Shown: positions 33,224-41,634, counted from the first letter of the stretch. The stretch is 64,000 bases of DNA from Virgisporangium ochraceum (GCF_016863655.1 NZ_BOPH01000108.1:62001-126000), one strand, 5' to 3'. Numbers and translations: made by a program. The notes: generated by a model from the letters alone, not told the origin.

Positions 33224-34164
33224 GCCGGGCCCGCCTTTCCGGAGGTACCGGCCGGCAGCGTGAACAGGAACGTCGTGCCGCGCGCCGACGCGGTGTCCAC
33301 CATGATCGATCCCCCGTGCAGCTCGACGATCGTCTTCGTGATGACCAGCCCCAGCCCGGTGCCGTCCTCCAGCGGCCGGCCGGTGGCGAACCGGTGGAAC
33401 AGCCGCTGGCGCTGCTCCCGGCTCATCCCGGCCCCGTCGTCGGTCACGTAGATCGCGACGCCGGTGTCGACCGCCATCACCCGGACGTCGATGTTGCCGC
33501 CGATCGTGGTGAAGCGGCTGGCATTGGACACCAGGTTCGTCATCGCCTGGGCGATCAGCAACGGGTCGGCCGGGATCCGCGGGGTCACCTGCGGCGTGTC
33601 CAGGGTGATGCGTTGCTGGCGCTGGGCGCAGAGGGGGCGCATCGCGGTCACGACGTCGCGGGCCAGCACCGACACGTCGGCCCGTTCGAGCCGCGGCGTG
33701 AACAGGCCCGCCTCGATCTTCGCCTGGGTCAGCAGGCTCTCGCAGAGCGCCACCACGTGCGTGCACTGGTGCCCGATCACCTGGAGGAACCGTTCCTGCG
33801 CCGCGGTCAGCGGCCCCGGCGTGCGCTCCAGCAGCAGGTCGGCCGCGCCCTTGATCATCGTCAGCGGGGTGCGCAGCTCATGGCCGAGCGCGGCGACCTG
33901 CTCCGCCCGCCGGTCGACCTGTGCGGTCAGGTTCTCGAGCTCGGCCCGCTGCGCCCGGGTGACCTGCCGGGTGCCGGTCGCGGCCACCACGACCCCCGCG
34001 GCCAGTCCCGCCGACGCCGTCGCCAACGCCCAGAGCCCGGCGGCCCCGAAGCCGACGACGGCGGCGACCCCCACGGCCGCCGCGACCCACCCCAGTCGAA
34101 GGCCCCGCGCCGCCACCCAGTGCGCGGGGCCACGCCGTCGGTCCGCGGCCACGTCCGCTGTCAC
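33220..34164 (-). CDS. Sensor histidine kinase
   Basis: A 314-residue kinase with two membrane spans near the N-terminus (about residues 25-64), almost no external domain, a HisKA helix with GHELRTP (His95) and a HATPase domain with NLVSNASRF, DDGAGMS and GTGLGLVITK. GTG 34164 is chosen because GGAGGTG lies 6 bp upstream; a farther GTG at 34203 lacks this. The tiny periplasmic part suggests it senses within the membrane or through a partner such as the transporter itself. It pairs with the regulator at 32510. Confidence 0.92.
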   Translation of the reverse strand: MTADVAADRRRGPAHWVAARGLRLGWVAAAVGVAAVVGFGAAGLWALATASAGLAAGVVVAATGTRQVTRAQRAELENLTAQVDRRAEQVAALGHELRTPLTMIKGAADLLLERTPGPLTAAQERFLQVIGHQCTHVVALCESLLTQAKIEAGLFTPRLERADVSVLARDVVTAMRPLCAQRQQRITLDTPQVTPRIPADPLLIAQAMTNLVSNASRFTTIGGNIDVRVMAVDTGVAIYVTDDGAGMSREQRQRLFHRFATGRPLEDGTGLGLVITKTIVELHGGSIMVDTASARGTTFLFTLPAGTSGKAGPA

Positions 34165-34240
34165 GACACGCACCTCCGGCACAGGACGACATCGGCACCT
34201 CACCGCCCATTAGACACGCACCGGGAAGCGGCAGCCGTCG

Positions 34241-35581
34241 CTAGAGGTGCTGCGCGAGGACCGGAGCCAGCCGCTGGGCGATCTTCGCGTGGCCGGCGTC
34301 GTTGGGGTGGACGCTGTCGACGAGGTCGGCGGTGCCGATCCAGCCGGTGGTGTCGACGAAGTGGACCCGACTGTCACCCGACGCCGAGACGGCGTTGCGC
34401 GTCTCCGTCACGTAGCGGCCGCGGAACGTGGCCATCGCGAAGATGTGCGCGTTCGGGTAGGCCTGCCGGACCCGCTGGAGCATCACGACGTAGTTCTGCT
34501 GGAACCGGGTCGTCGACACGTGGTGGCCGACGTCGTTGGTGCCGAGGTTGATGACCACCGCGGCCGCCTGGTAGGTGGCGAAGTTCCAGTCGTCGGTGGT
34601 GGCGTACCCGGACGAGCGGCGGAACCAGTCCATCATCGCGTAGCAGTCCTGGCTCACCAGGCACGCATCGCCCTGGGCCACCTGGGTGTGACCGGCGCCG
34701 AGCGCCTCGCCGGTGAGCCACGCGTAGGCGGTGAACGGGCGGTCGGCGTTCGGCTGGCCCACCGTGATCGAGTCGCCGATGAACTCCACCACCCTCTGCG
34801 GCCGCGCGATCGGCGCGGTCTGCCCGCCGGCGGCCAGGATCAGGCCGCCGAACACCGGGTCGCCGGTGTAGGAGCCGGCCCGCTCGCGGTACCCGATCCG
34901 CACGGTGTGCGCGCCGCCGGACAGGCCGGTGGCGAGCGTGACGGCGCCGGAGACGTTGCGGCGCCACTGCAGCGGGCCGCGGTCGATGGAGTAGTACAGG
35001 TCGATGGCGTTGCGCTGCCGCACGCCGATGGAGGCCCCGGTGAACTGGGCGTCGAGGTAGCCACCGGCCCAGCCCATCGAGAAGTACGACGCGTTCGACC
35101 GGTCCCACCGGCCGTGGTAGACGATGTTCGCGTCGGTCGGCGACCCGTTGCCGCCCGCGCCGCCGCCGGTCACCTCGACGTCGAGGGCGTCGATGTTGGC
35201 CAGGCCGTCGGCGGCCGTCGGGCTGAACGCGACCGTGTTGCCGCCGGCGCCGACCGGCACCGTGAGCGCCTTGACGGCCCAGGTCGCCCAGCCGCCGGTC
35301 CCCTCGAACGAGGTCCCCCCGACGCGCGTGCCGTTGACGATGACGTCGGCGGGCCGGACGGTCGCGGTGCCGTTGGCGAACCGCAGCCCCAGCGTCGCGG
35401 TGCCGGCCGTCGCGGCGGTGACCGTGAACCGCACCGCCGCGCCGACCGCGTTGGTCCCGTTGCAGAACCCGGTGCCGGAGTACCCCGCGTGGTTGGAGTC
35501 GATGGTGCCGGTGCACGACGCGGGCGCGGCCTCCGCCTCGTACCGGGTCGGCGCCGCGACCGCGGGCGAGGCCGCCGACAC
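34241..35581 (-). CDS. CBM35 plus CE2-type SGNH esterase with broken signal peptide
   Basis: The frame encodes a secreted-type enzyme with a CBM35-like sugar-binding domain (about residues 12-135, starting TRYEAEAAPASC). A jelly-roll domain (DANIVYHGRWDRS) and an SGNH esterase domain follow. The esterase has catalytic Ser in EFIGDSITVGQ, the NLGTNDVG block, and Asp/His in DSVHPNDAGH. This is the layout of family CE2 acetyl esterases of plant polysaccharides. The export signal is damaged: upstream in the same frame a basic stretch begins at GTG 35701 (MSTRLSRPARIPG), but an in-frame TGA at 35612-35614 interrupts it and most of the hydrophobic core is missing. The gene may be inactive, or the enzyme not exported. 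Confidence 0.82.
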   Translation of the reverse strand: MSAASPAVAAPTRYEAEAAPASCTGTIDSNHAGYSGTGFCNGTNAVGAAVRFTVTAATAGTATLGLRFANGTATVRPADVIVNGTRVGGTSFEGTGGWATWAVKALTVPVGAGGNTVAFSPTAADGLANIDALDVEVTGGGAGGNGSPTDANIVYHGRWDRSNASYFSMGWAGGYLDAQFTGASIGVRQRNAIDLYYSIDRGPLQWRRNVSGAVTLATGLSGGAHTVRIGYRERAGSYTGDPVFGGLILAAGGQTAPIARPQRVVEFIGDSITVGQPNADRPFTAYAWLTGEALGAGHTQVAQGDACLVSQDCYAMMDWFRRSSGYATTDDWNFATYQAAAVVINLGTNDVGHHVSTTRFQQNYVVMLQRVRQAYPNAHIFAMATFRGRYVTETRNAVSASGDSRVHFVDTTGWIGTADLVDSVHPNDAGHAKIAQRLAPVLAQHL

Positions 35582-35721
35582 GAGCCCCGCTCCGGCCGGC
35601 GTCCCGCCCTGTCAACGGACGGCACTCCGGCTCCCCGGAGGGTGCGCCGACCGGCGCGGCGTGCCCGGGATCCGGGCCGGCCGGGAAAGCCGGGTGCTCA
35701 CCGTCGGTCGCGGATGACGAA

Positions 35722-35773
35722 TTGATCGAGGAAGAAAGGGGTGGCTGGAGCCGGCCGGATCTTCCTCGATCAA
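35722..35773. repeat. 52-bp inverted repeat C
   Basis: A perfect 14-bp inverted repeat, TTGATCGAGGAAGA at 35722 and its complement ending at 35773, with a 24-nt loop. It has the same total length as the palindrome at 42653 and carries GATC at the same distance from both ends. The GAGGAAGAAA stretch also occurs in the hairpin at 61912. It lies upstream of the esterase gene and could be a terminator for leftward transcription from 35972. Confidence 0.7.
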
Positions 35774-35823
35774 CGGTGTCGACCACTGCCGGTGCGGGCG
35801 GGCCGCGGCGCTAGACTCGCGGC

Positions 35824-35902
35824 GGCACGCCGTAGCGCAGAGGTCGTCGCGCCTTTTCTGACAGAGGGGGAGGACGCCGGTTCGAATCCGGCCGGCGATG
35901 CC
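35824..35902 (+). tRNA. tRNA-like sequence, possible tRNA-Val(GAC), unusual acceptor stem
   Basis: A canonical T-arm GCCGG-TTCGAAT-CCGGC is at 35876-35892, and a D-arm with 4-bp stem GCGC/GCGC at 35835-35852 follows TA. The anticodon loop that fits best is CTGACAG (35858-35864; U33, anticodon GAC, A37), but its stem has three G-U pairs and the acceptor needs a bulged A (GGCACGCCG against CGGCGATGCC, nine pairs). No CCA is encoded. It may be a decayed tRNA, a genuine odd tRNA, or a coincidental cloverleaf. No integrase lies nearby. Confidence 0.45.
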
Positions 35903-35971
35903 GACCTGACGGGGAGGAAGGCGATGCCGTTCCCCGCGCGACCGGTCTGAACGGCGCCGGCGGCGCGACCA

Positions 35972-38215
35972 TCACGCGGCGGTCGGCACCGCCACGGTGA
36001 AGACCGGGTCGGCGGTCGGCCGGCCGAAGAAGTAGCCCTGGGCATAGCGGTAGCCCATGCGGTACAGCACGTCGGCCTGCTCGGCGGTCTCCACGCCCTC
36101 CGCGACCGCGTCGAGGCCCATCCCGCGGCTCACCTCGATCAGTGCGCTCGCGATGACCGACTCGCGGCCGGCGAGGGCGATGTTGTCGACGAACGACTTG
36201 TCGACCTTGAGGATGTCGACCGGCACCGTCTGCAGCAGGCCCAGCGACGAGTGGCCGGTACCGAAGTCGTCCAGCGCGATCCGGACCCCGTGCCGGTGCA
36301 GCTCGTGCAGCGCGTCGAGGGCGCGCCCACCGGTGAACACGGCCGTCTCGGTGACCTCGATGGCCAGGCACGGCGCGGGCAGCCCGGTCTCGGCCAGGGT
36401 CGCCAGGACGGTCTCGGTGAACCCGGGCTCGGTGAGCTGCCGGGGCGACACGTTGACGCTGATCCGCCGCGGCGCGTCCTCGCCCAGCGTCGCCCGCCAC
36501 CGGGCGGCCTGGACGCAGGCGGCCCGCAGGATCCAGGCACCGAGCTCGACGATCAGCCCGCTGCGCTCGGCGAACGGGATGAACGTCGCGGGACCCACGA
36601 CGCCGAGGTCGGGGTGGTCCCACCGCATGAGCGTCTCCACGGCCACGGTCCGGCCCTCGGGAAGCTCCACGATCGGCTGGTACACGGGGTGCAGCCGGCC
36701 CGTGTCGAGCGCCGCCCGCAGCTGGGCACCCAGGCGGGCGTCCTCGGCGGCGCGCTCGTCGAGCTCCGGCCGGTAGCGCAGAGCCCGCCCGCGCCGCTCC
36801 TTCGCCGCGTACATCGCCACGTCGGCCCGGCGCATGATCTCGGCCGGGTCGGTGACCCCCGCACTGCCGACGACGCCGATGCTGGCACCGGCGAGCAGCT
36901 CGTCGCCGGCGACCACGGCCGGCTCCTGGAGCGCGTGGACGACCCGGTCGACGAACGCGTCGGCGGTCGCCTCGTCGGTGGCGGGGAACAGGACGGCGAA
37001 CTCGTCGCCACCCATGCGGGCGACGGTGTCGGTCGGCCGGACGAGCGTGCGCAGCCGCCGGGCGACGATGCCGAGGAACTCGTCGCCGACGGGGTGGCCC
37101 AGCCGGTCGTTGATGGTCTTGAACCCGTCGAGGTCGATCAACGCGAACTGGGCGGGACCACCGGACGCCGCGGCCCGCAGCCGCTCCTCCAGCAGCCGCC
37201 GGTTCGGCAGCCCGGTCAGGTCGTCGTGCATCGCCAGCCGGTTCAGCTGGTCGGCCTGCCGCCGGACCTGCACCACGAACCCCGCGAGCCGCACCAGCAC
37301 CAGCCCGAACAGCCCCACCGCGGCGGTACCGATGGCGAGCCAGTCGACCTCGGGCATCAGCGCGCCCTGCACGAACAGCACCGCCGGGGTGAGCAGCAGG
37401 CTCGCGGCCACCAGCAGGAGCCGGCCGGGACCCACCGGTGCCGTGCCGCCGTCGACGGCACCCTCGGCGGCCGCCGACATCGACGGGTGCAGGGCGGCGG
37501 TCGTCCACAGCACGTAGGAGAGCAGCCAGCCGGCGTCGAGCAGGCCACCCTCGTAGCTGGAGTACAGCGACACCACGGAGAAGCCGATGTCGGCGACGAG
37601 CAGGAGGGCACCGGCCCAGCCGAGGAGCCGCAGGCTCGGCACCCGGGTCCCGTTGGCCGCGAACGCCCGGAACAGCATCACCAGGATCAGCACGTCGGCG
37701 GCCGGGTAGCTCCAGCCGACGAGCCGCTCGGCCAGCGACGCGGACGTGTCCTCGGCGATGGGGCGGATCACGAACACCCAGAACACCAGGCCGAGCCCGA
37801 TCGCCACGATCGCGGCGTCGACCAGGCCGGCGACGTCACGCGCGGCGCGGCGACCGGACCGGTGCCGCACGAGCAGCACGAACCCCGCGAGGAACAGCGG
37901 GTACGCGGACATGTAGAGCACGTCCGCCACCGACGGGTACGGCTCCTCGTGCAGGACGTAGACGTAGTACGACCAGATCACGTCGCCGGTGACCCAGGTC
38001 GCCTGGCCGGCCGCGAACCAGTACCAGACCCACGGCCGGGCTGGCCGGTGCAGCCGGACGCCGACCACGATCCCGGCCGCCGACGCGGCGCCGATCACCT
38101 GGTACAGGACGCTCGCGGGCAGCTGGTCCGGGGGCAGCAGCAGGTAGACGGCGACCGCGGTGAGCCCGCACAGGAGCCACCACAGCCACCACCGTCCACC
38201 TGCCGCATGCCGCAC
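35972..38215 (-). CDS. Membrane GGDEF-EAL protein
   Basis: A 747-residue c-di-GMP protein. The first about 300 residues form eight to nine membrane spans with the EPYPSVADVLYMSAYP block, shared with the cyclase at 24762. The GGDEF domain has DDLTGLPNRRLL, intact GGDEF and an I-site RPTD before it. The EAL domain has ETLMRW in place of the classical EALLRW (the ExL pattern is kept), DDFGTGHSSLGLL and KVDKSFVD. Both synthase and phosphodiesterase activities look possible from the motifs. ATG 38215 is used. The tRNA-like sequence lies just past its stop. Confidence 0.94.
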   Translation of the reverse strand: MRHAAGGRWWLWWLLCGLTAVAVYLLLPPDQLPASVLYQVIGAASAAGIVVGVRLHRPARPWVWYWFAAGQATWVTGDVIWSYYVYVLHEEPYPSVADVLYMSAYPLFLAGFVLLVRHRSGRRAARDVAGLVDAAIVAIGLGLVFWVFVIRPIAEDTSASLAERLVGWSYPAADVLILVMLFRAFAANGTRVPSLRLLGWAGALLLVADIGFSVVSLYSSYEGGLLDAGWLLSYVLWTTAALHPSMSAAAEGAVDGGTAPVGPGRLLLVAASLLLTPAVLFVQGALMPEVDWLAIGTAAVGLFGLVLVRLAGFVVQVRRQADQLNRLAMHDDLTGLPNRRLLEERLRAAASGGPAQFALIDLDGFKTINDRLGHPVGDEFLGIVARRLRTLVRPTDTVARMGGDEFAVLFPATDEATADAFVDRVVHALQEPAVVAGDELLAGASIGVVGSAGVTDPAEIMRRADVAMYAAKERRGRALRYRPELDERAAEDARLGAQLRAALDTGRLHPVYQPIVELPEGRTVAVETLMRWDHPDLGVVGPATFIPFAERSGLIVELGAWILRAACVQAARWRATLGEDAPRRISVNVSPRQLTEPGFTETVLATLAETGLPAPCLAIEVTETAVFTGGRALDALHELHRHGVRIALDDFGTGHSSLGLLQTVPVDILKVDKSFVDNIALAGRESVIASALIEVSRGMGLDAVAEGVETAEQADVLYRMGYRYAQGYFFGRPTADPVFTVAVPTAA

Positions 38216-38296
38216 CCCGACCGGATCGGTCGGGAACGCCCGACGTTGAGGAGTTCGACCCGATGATCACGCTCACAGGATGTTCGTGGGCCCGCC

Positions 38297-38321
38297 GGTG
38301 TAACCGGAGGCCAGCCGGGTA
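38297..38321 (+). promoter_or_regulatory. Candidate SigF/SigB-type promoter
   Basis: GGTGT (38297-38301) and GGGTA (38317-38321) are separated by 15 bp, resembling the actinobacterial stress-sigma consensus GGTTT-N15-17-GGGTA. It lies 35 bp upstream of the RsbW-like gene, whose family often controls such sigma factors. The similarity is partial. Confidence 0.4.
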
Positions 38322-38355
38322 GCGCGCCGGATCACCCATCGGCGGGAAGGCGGAG

Positions 38356-38757
38356 ATGCTGCGGGCTTCCTGGACGATCCTGCCGACGGGCCCCCGGGCG
38401 GTGTCCGTGGCCCGGGTGGCGGCCCGCCTGGTCCTGTCCGCCCGGGGCGTGGGTGTCGGCGACCCGGACAGCTTCGCGAGGCTGGAGCCGGTGATCGCCG
38501 AGCTCGTGTCGAACGGCGTCCGGCACGCCGGCGGATGTGATCGGCTGGAGCTCGCCTTCGACGGCGCCTGCCTCACCGTCGGCGCGGTCGACCACGGCGC
38601 CGACGACCCGGAACTCAAGGCCCACGGGCCGCCCGACGCCGGCCGCGGACTGGCGATCGTCGACGCCATGTCGGCGTCCTGGGGCTGGCACCGGTTCCCG
38701 GGCGGCAAGTGCGTCTGGGCCCGGCTCGACTCCGGGCCGACCCGCCACAGGCGGTGA
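38356..38757 (+). CDS. RsbW-like ATP-binding protein (anti-sigma / HATPase_c_2)
   Basis: A 133-residue protein with the GHKL ATPase fold of RsbW/SpoIIAB-type kinases: ELVSNGVRHAGG (N-box), VDHGADDPELK (G1 region), and GRGLAIVDAM (G2). It lacks further domains. Such proteins bind a sigma factor or phosphorylate a STAS anti-anti-sigma. GGAAGGCGGAG lies just before ATG 38356. It is followed 100 bp later by a STAS-sigma remnant, so the partner module has decayed here; its remaining partners may be elsewhere. Confidence 0.88.
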   Translation: MLRASWTILPTGPRAVSVARVAARLVLSARGVGVGDPDSFARLEPVIAELVSNGVRHAGGCDRLELAFDGACLTVGAVDHGADDPELKAHGPPDAGRGLAIVDAMSASWGWHRFPGGKCVWARLDSGPTRHRR

Positions 38758-38857
38758 CCTTCATCCGGTCGTGGTCGATGCGGGTCGCACCGGCCTACAA
38801 CGACGTCGTCCGGGTAGGGGCTGGCGGCGACCGGCCGTCGACCCCCTGGAGGGCACC

Positions 38858-39624
38858 GTGGACCTGGCGACATTCGAGAAATGGCAGGCCGACGGTGTCC
38901 ACGTCGTCACGGTCACCGGTGCGCTGGACTCCAGCGCGGCCGTGCAGCTGCGCCTGGTGCTGTACGGGTGTGCCGACGCCCGGGCCGACCGGGTGGTGAT
39001 CGACCTCGCCCGGGTCCGGCTGATCGACGCGAGCTCGATCAACGTGCTCCTGGCGGTACGGGAGCGGATGCACCGCCGCGGTGCGGCGACCCCGGCCGAG
39101 CGGGCCCGCCTCCGCGACCGGGTGATCGCCCTGGTCCGGTCCCTCGACCGGTTCGACCCCGGCAACGGCACCGACTTCGCCGCGTACGCCACGCCGACGG
39201 TCGTCGGCTCCCTGCGGCGTCACTTCCGCGACCACGGGTGGATGGTGCGGCCGCCGCCCCGCTGGTCGCCGGCATCGCCGCACACCTCGACGCGGACGAC
39301 GGCCGGGTCCTCGAGGCGATGACCGCCGCGCAGGGCTACCGGCCGGCGTCGCTGGACGCGCCCGTCGGCGTCGGTCCGGACGCCGCCACCCTCCAGGAGC
39401 AGTTCGGCACGGACGACCCGGCTTCGACGCGGTCGTGCACCACGAGTCGCTGGCGGCGCATCATCGCCACCCTCCCCGGACGCGACCGGGCGATCCTCGG
39501 GACGCGCTTCTTCGACGACCTCTGTCAGCGCGAGATCGCCGACCGCATAGGCGTCTCCCAGATGCACGTCTCGCGGTTGCTGACCCGCATCCTCGGCCGC
39601 ATCCGGCAGGAGCTGCTCACGTAG
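38858..39624 (+). pseudogene. Collapsed STAS-sigma (SigF-type) gene
   Basis: From GTG 38858 (GGAGGG upstream) the frame encodes a STAS-like domain (VHVVTVTGALDSSAAVQLRL, then VVIDLARVRLIDASSIN). It then passes directly into part of SigF-family region 2 (SLDRFDPGNGTDFAAYATPT, then HFRDHGWMVR). The N-terminal half of region 2 is missing. Near 39245 the similarity jumps to another frame that encodes the end of region 3 and region 4 (AAHLDADDGRVLEAM, then CQREIADRIGVSQMHVSRLL). At least two deletions and one frameshift seem to have occurred, so no functional sigma factor is expected. The first frame could still make a 154-residue STAS protein with a foreign tail. Confidence 0.75.
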
Positions 39625-39679
39625 CGGCGGGCGCCGATGCCGGTCCGTCCACGATGGCGGCAGTCAGTAGGATTCCGGT

Positions 39680-40090
39680 ATGGACCGCGATGACGATCGC
39701 CCGTCCGATCTCGCCGAACGGGAGCGCCGTGCCGACGCGCGCGATGAGTCCCTGTCACAGCGCGAGGTCGTCGCCGACGAGCGTGATACCTACGCCGACC
39801 AGCGCGATATCGACCTGGAGCTCCGCTCCACGGTGGCCGACGAACGTGACCTGGTCGCCGACGAACGCGACCGGGCCGCCCAGCGGCGCGCCCGGGCCGC
39901 CGACGAGCGCGACCTGGCCGCCTACGAACGCGAGCTCGCCGCCGACGAGCGCGAGCTGGCCGCCCACGAGCGCGACCTGGCCGTCTACGAACGCGAGCTC
40001 GCCGCCGACGAGCGCGACCGGGCCGCCAGCGAGCGTGACCGCGCCGCCGCCGGGCGCGACCAGCCCCGCTACGACGTCGGCGACTCCTAG
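39680..40090 (+). CDS. ADERD-repeat coiled-coil protein
   Basis: A 136-residue, extremely charged protein made almost wholly of seven-residue units resembling ADERDxA or AxERELA (about fifteen in a row between residues 15 and 128). A continuous alpha-helical coiled coil is expected. The underlying DNA is also repetitive, in imperfect 21-bp units. Similar segments precede GGDEF, GAF or anti-sigma-type domains in actinobacterial signalling proteins, but here the repeat stands alone. ATG 39680 with AGTAGGA upstream. Function unknown; a scaffold or a remnant of a larger sensor is possible. Confidence 0.7.
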   Translation: MDRDDDRPSDLAERERRADARDESLSQREVVADERDTYADQRDIDLELRSTVADERDLVADERDRAAQRRARAADERDLAAYERELAADERELAAHERDLAVYERELAADERDRAASERDRAAAGRDQPRYDVGDS

Positions 40091-40097
40091 CGGGGTT

Positions 40098-40928
40098 TCA
40101 CAGGTGGCCCCGGATGAGGGCGGCCACCCGGGCCGGCGCCTGCTCGGGGATCCAGTGCGACACGTCGTCCAGGGTCTCGATCCGGCAGGGTCCGCTCACC
40201 CACCGCCGTGACAGGTCGACGGCCTCGGGGGTGACGAACCGGTCGCGACCGCCGCGCACCAGCAGCGTGGGTACCGGCACCACGCCGGTCCGCACGCGGT
40301 CGAACGCGGCCGCCCGGTACCAGTTCAGCGGGCCGGTGAGCGCACCGGGCCGGGAGAACCGGGCCGCGTACCGGCGGGCGTGCTCGCGGTCGAGGCCCGA
40401 GCCGACGAGCGAGCGGTACAGGCGCGCGCCGGACCGGGCACCGAGCAGCCGTTCCGGTAACCGCGGCACCTGGAAGAACACCATGTACGCCGACCGCACC
40501 GCCTGGCTGCCGCGGGTCAGCGACCGCCGCCAGGCGCCCGGATGCGGGCCCGCGAACGCGGCGACGGTCCGCACCCGGTCCGGGTGGTCGGCGGCGAGGT
40601 GCAGCGCCACGACCGCGCCCCAGTCGTGGCCCACGACGTCGAACCGGTCGGCACCCGCGGCGTCGGCGAGGGCCAGCACGTCGGCGGCGAGCAGGCCGAG
40701 CCGGTAGTCGCGGCGGCGCGGCGGCCGGGCGCCGGGCGAGTAGCCGCGCTGGTCCGGCGCGAGCACCCGGTGGCCGTCGGCGACCAGGGCGGGCGTCACC
40801 GCGTCCCAGGTGGTCCGGTCGGCCGGGAACCCGTGCAGCAGCACGACGGGACGGCCGTCGGGCGGCCCGGAGTCCGACACGTCGAACCGCAGGCCGTCGT
40901 GGTCGAATCCCTCCATCCCCGACAGCAT
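40098..40928 (-). CDS. Alpha/beta hydrolase, epoxide-hydrolase-like
   Basis: A 276-residue hydrolase of the epoxide hydrolase/haloalkane dehalogenase branch. LLHGFPADRTTW supplies the oxyanion region, the nucleophile Asp lies in VVGHDWGAVV, and the base histidine in DDVSHWIPEQ. DQRGYSPGARP is a typical cap-adjacent motif. The cap residues that decide between epoxide and halide cannot be judged by eye. ATG 40928 is used; ATG 40916 is an alternative. Its stop lies 7 bp from the convergent coiled-coil gene. Confidence 0.9.
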   Translation of the reverse strand: MLSGMEGFDHDGLRFDVSDSGPPDGRPVVLLHGFPADRTTWDAVTPALVADGHRVLAPDQRGYSPGARPPRRRDYRLGLLAADVLALADAAGADRFDVVGHDWGAVVALHLAADHPDRVRTVAAFAGPHPGAWRRSLTRGSQAVRSAYMVFFQVPRLPERLLGARSGARLYRSLVGSGLDREHARRYAARFSRPGALTGPLNWYRAAAFDRVRTGVVPVPTLLVRGGRDRFVTPEAVDLSRRWVSGPCRIETLDDVSHWIPEQAPARVAALIRGHL

Positions 40929-40996
40929 CGCAGCTTTCCCGGGCCGGGGCCCGCCCGGTCGGCCCGTCGGGCCGGGGGCCGACCGGGCGCGGCCGG

Positions 40997-41542
40997 TCAG
41001 TCCCCGATGGCGGCGAGCGCGTCGCGGGTCGCCTCCAGGTGCGCCTCGACGGTCTTCTCGGTGGCCGCGGCCAGTGCCCGCACGTCGGCGGCGCACCCGT
41101 CAGCGACCTCGCGGTCGATGAAGTCGAGTGTCTGCTCGTGGGCCTTCTCCTGCAGCTTCAGCCACGCCAGGTCGAACTCCGGCCCGGCCAGCGCGGTCAC
41201 GGCGGCGAGGTCCGCGCGCTGCTGCCGGGTCGGCTTCGGCGGCAGGGTGACGTCGTGACGCCGGGCCGCGGCGACGACGCGCACCTCGGCCCTCGTGTGG
41301 TCGACGATGAGCATGCCGGCCAGGTGGTGCACCCGGCGGTCCTTCGACCGCGGCAGGACGGCCGCGCCGGCGGCCAGCTCGGCGAGGTTGCCGCGGTGGG
41401 CGCGCACCAGGTACTTCACGTCCTCCAGGCACACCCGTCCGGTGGGCTCCTCCGCCACCGGCGCGGCCCGCACCGGTGCGACCGCCGCACCCGCGGCCAG
41501 CACACCGGCCGCAACCGCCCCGATAAGTCGCAGTGACACCAT
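40997..41542 (-). CDS. DUF4142 family exported protein
   Basis: A 181-residue protein with a signal peptide (about residues 1-26, cleavage near VRAAP) and a four-helix DUF4142 domain. The domain shows VKYLVRAHRGNLAELAAG, LAGMLIVDHTRAEVRVV and EFDLAWLKLQEKAHEQTLDF. The family is ferritin-like in appearance, but its function is not established. It is divergent from the small inhibitor-like gene at 41635. The 92-bp spacer contains a 7-bp inverted repeat, GTAGTTG and CAACTAC (41552-41583), which may be a regulatory site. Confidence 0.85.
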   Translation of the reverse strand: MVSLRLIGAVAAGVLAAGAAVAPVRAAPVAEEPTGRVCLEDVKYLVRAHRGNLAELAAGAAVLPRSKDRRVHHLAGMLIVDHTRAEVRVVAAARRHDVTLPPKPTRQQRADLAAVTALAGPEFDLAWLKLQEKAHEQTLDFIDREVADGCAADVRALAAATEKTVEAHLEATRDALAAIGD

Positions 41543-41634
41543 GATTCCCCCGTAGTTGTCGTATTGCGTAGTGGATCAACTACCCACGATCACCTGAACC
41601 TAACGGAACGCGATCAGGGCGTAAGCTGCCATCC

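Noticed and set aside
29564..33451. A 1295-codon open frame on the plus strand
   Set aside because: It lies antisense to the permease, binding protein and regulator genes, which have clear family motifs. Its sequence is histidine/arginine/glutamine-rich, typical of GC-rich shadow frames.
35824..35902. tRNA-Sec (anticodon UCA) reading of the tRNA-like sequence
   Set aside because: The anticodon loop contains TGA, not TCA, the variable arm is only a few bases and the D-stem is 4 bp, unlike selenocysteine tRNA.
39680..40090. A CRISPR or tandem-repeat array
   Set aside because: The repeats are 21-bp coding units without unique spacers and keep a continuous coiled-coil reading frame.
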